64,000 nucleotides of DNA, from assembly GCA_027623555.1 (NCBI GenBank), contig JAQBSZ010000001.1, forward strand, positions 186,001-250,000, in the 5' to 3' direction. The notes below the pieces were generated by a model. It did no database searches. It was not told the origin of the DNA and saw only the letters and a program-made list of their open reading frames with translations. Both the position numbers and the translations under genes were made by a program. Source of the stretch: Pseudomonadota bacterium. Lineage in GTDB: Bacteria > Pseudomonadota > Gammaproteobacteria > Pseudomonadales > Pseudohongiellaceae. Below are positions 62,892 to 64,000 of the stretch, one piece after another. Position 1 is the stretch's first letter. Every line of letters begins with the position of its first letter.

Positions 62892-63977
62892 TTAAAACGT
62901 AGCGTGCGCATTAAACGGGCTGGCAGTGCCGCCTTTTATGGGATTGATCTGGATCGAAGTCATGAATTCCCAACGACCCAGGCGCTTGGCGACTTCCGCC
63001 ACGTCTTTCATATAACCGTTGTCAACAATTGGCAAACCCAGATTCACCTGGGTGAGTTGATGAACAGGTCTGTTAATACCTGCTACACCGGATGGTTGTA
63101 CATCATTGGCCGCATCACTTATCAGTATGGCGATGTCACGTTCCTTCAACCAGGGCAATACTGATGCATGCAGACCGGCACCGCCTTGCCCATAAGCCCA
63201 TGGACCCTCGGCGTCGCGCTTCGCCCACCGGCCACCGCGAATAAACAGGGCATCGCCACTGCCGATCTTAACGCCGGCAAATTCTTCCCAGGCTTCCAGG
63301 TCTTCCACATAAATTGGTGTGCTGGGTTCCAGCCAATCAACCCCTCGCAGCAAAGGCATATCGACCAATATTCCACGGGTAACGTAGGAGGTTCCCATTC
63401 GGTCGATGGCCAGGTCTTCACAGCCGGAAGAAGTCAGGTTTTGTGGATAGCCATTGAAGATGATGTATTCACCATTTACTTCAGTGCGGTAGTGGCACAG
63501 TGCATCGACGTGCGACATCATGCCGTCATGTAATTCAAACTGCACCCCATCCATTGCGAAAGTGGGCTCTTCGCCATCTTTAACTCGCACTGGCGTAACT
63601 TCTCCGTTTCTCATTTCAAGATTAGTCATCCAGTGCTCGTAGTCACCAAAAGCCTGGCTATCTATAGCCTTCTCTTCGATGACGAAATGCTGCAGGGTTA
63701 CTGTCTCACCCGTCAGCACCAATGCGGCTGCCTGGCGCGTCTTCTCTGGGGTAATCAGGTTCAACGTGCCACGCTGGTCATCAGGCCCCCAACGTCCCCA
63801 ATTGGATAATTCATCCTCCCACTGCTTCAAGATTTCCAGCGTAACCAAGCGTGCTGGGAGCTGAGTTGATGGGTGTGCCTGAAATTGCTGAGCGGCAGAA
63901 AACCCGATCAGGCTTGCGGGCAATAAAATTAATAGAGTTTTCCAAATTGAATATTGATATCCAGGTATTTTTCTCAT
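62892..63977 (-). CDS. secreted cyclase-family metal hydrolase (kynurenine formamidase-like fold)
   Basis: The 361-residue product has a signal peptide (TLLILLPASLIGFSAAQ). The cyclase fold carries SHVDALCHY (family pattern H-x-D-x3-H), ISDAANDVQPSGV, and GDALFIRGGRWAKRD. WGRWGPDDQRGTLNLITPEK is the usual N-terminal block. Family enzymes hydrolyse amide or ester bonds with a metal ion. The role here is open. It starts 23 bases before the window end. Confidence 0.86.
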   Translation of the reverse strand: MRKIPGYQYSIWKTLLILLPASLIGFSAAQQFQAHPSTQLPARLVTLEILKQWEDELSNWGRWGPDDQRGTLNLITPEKTRQAAALVLTGETVTLQHFVIEEKAIDSQAFGDYEHWMTNLEMRNGEVTPVRVKDGEEPTFAMDGVQFELHDGMMSHVDALCHYRTEVNGEYIIFNGYPQNLTSSGCEDLAIDRMGTSYVTRGILVDMPLLRGVDWLEPSTPIYVEDLEAWEEFAGVKIGSGDALFIRGGRWAKRDAEGPWAYGQGGAGLHASVLPWLKERDIAILISDAANDVQPSGVAGINRPVHQLTQVNLGLPIVDNGYMKDVAEVAKRLGRWEFMTSIQINPIKGGTASPFNAHATF

Positions 63978-64000
63978 GGGCTTACCCTTTGTGGAAATAG

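Overview
The window looks like chromosomal DNA of a free-living, probably aquatic gammaproteobacterium. The GC content is moderate. There are many secreted or periplasmic oxidoreductases, a PutA, a cold-shock protein, a tRNA-Pro(CGG), and small accessory patches with toxin-antitoxin genes and extragenic palindromes. The lineage is inferred from gene content only.

Region 1 (1-8170, + strand) is a CoA-thioester operon: a Zn-ribbon/OB-fold subunit (cut by the window edge), an SCP-x-like thiolase, an acyl-CoA dehydrogenase with an extra N-terminal domain, a short-chain dehydrogenase, a MaoC-type hydratase, a family III CoA-transferase very like 2-methylfumaryl-CoA isomerase, and an acyl-CoA synthetase. 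Together they could activate and beta-oxidise one carboxylic acid. A 63-bp in-frame echo of the dehydrogenase 3' end follows that gene.

Region 2 (8170-17250) holds two structured repeats, a short-chain-dehydrogenase-fold gene with all the sequence marks of a halohydrin dehalogenase (Ser-Tyr-Arg triad, no NAD motif), a PutA without a DNA-binding domain, and a DsbA/FrnE-like gene. In that last gene an in-frame TGA replaces the first Cys of CPWC and a candidate bacterial SECIS hairpin follows, so it is a probable selenoprotein. A secreted TPR protein and an NHL beta-propeller follow, then a broken tRNA-Pro copy carrying a ~78-bp hairpin insert, and an intact tRNA-Pro.

Region 3 (17250-20030) is an AT-rich accessory patch: a MAPEG protein, a HigA-type antitoxin beside a broken HigB/RelE toxin, a VapBC pair whose VapC lacks the expected catalytic Glu, and a ~90-bp palindromic element.

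Region 4 (20034-32200) holds one ABC ATPase with two tandem 832-residue permeases, an SdsA-type alkylsulfatase, small membrane and lipoproteins, a GST, a methyltransferase, a cold-shock protein and a DUF169 protein.

Region 5 (32361-38260) is a tightly packed minus-strand operon for a tryptophan-tryptophylquinone amine dehydrogenase (heavy chain, MauE, MauD, light chain, cytochrome c) that continues into a sulfite-oxidase-family molybdoenzyme. A YeeE/YedE transporter is divergent from it.

Region 6 (38329-46990) has a CDP-alcohol phosphatidyltransferase, an HD-GYP protein, a Zn-finger membrane protein, a GST, an arsR-arsI pair for organoarsenical breakdown with a 24-bp operator palindrome, a PQQ enzyme and a nitronate monooxygenase.

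Region 7 (47000-63977) is rich in exported proteins: three paralogues of an uncharacterised secreted family, a DUF6152-like protein, several PQQ or beta-propeller enzymes (one with an N-terminal cytochrome c), a bicupin lipoprotein, a flavin monooxygenase and a cyclase-family hydrolase. Palindromes with GTGTCCCC-like ends are scattered between them.
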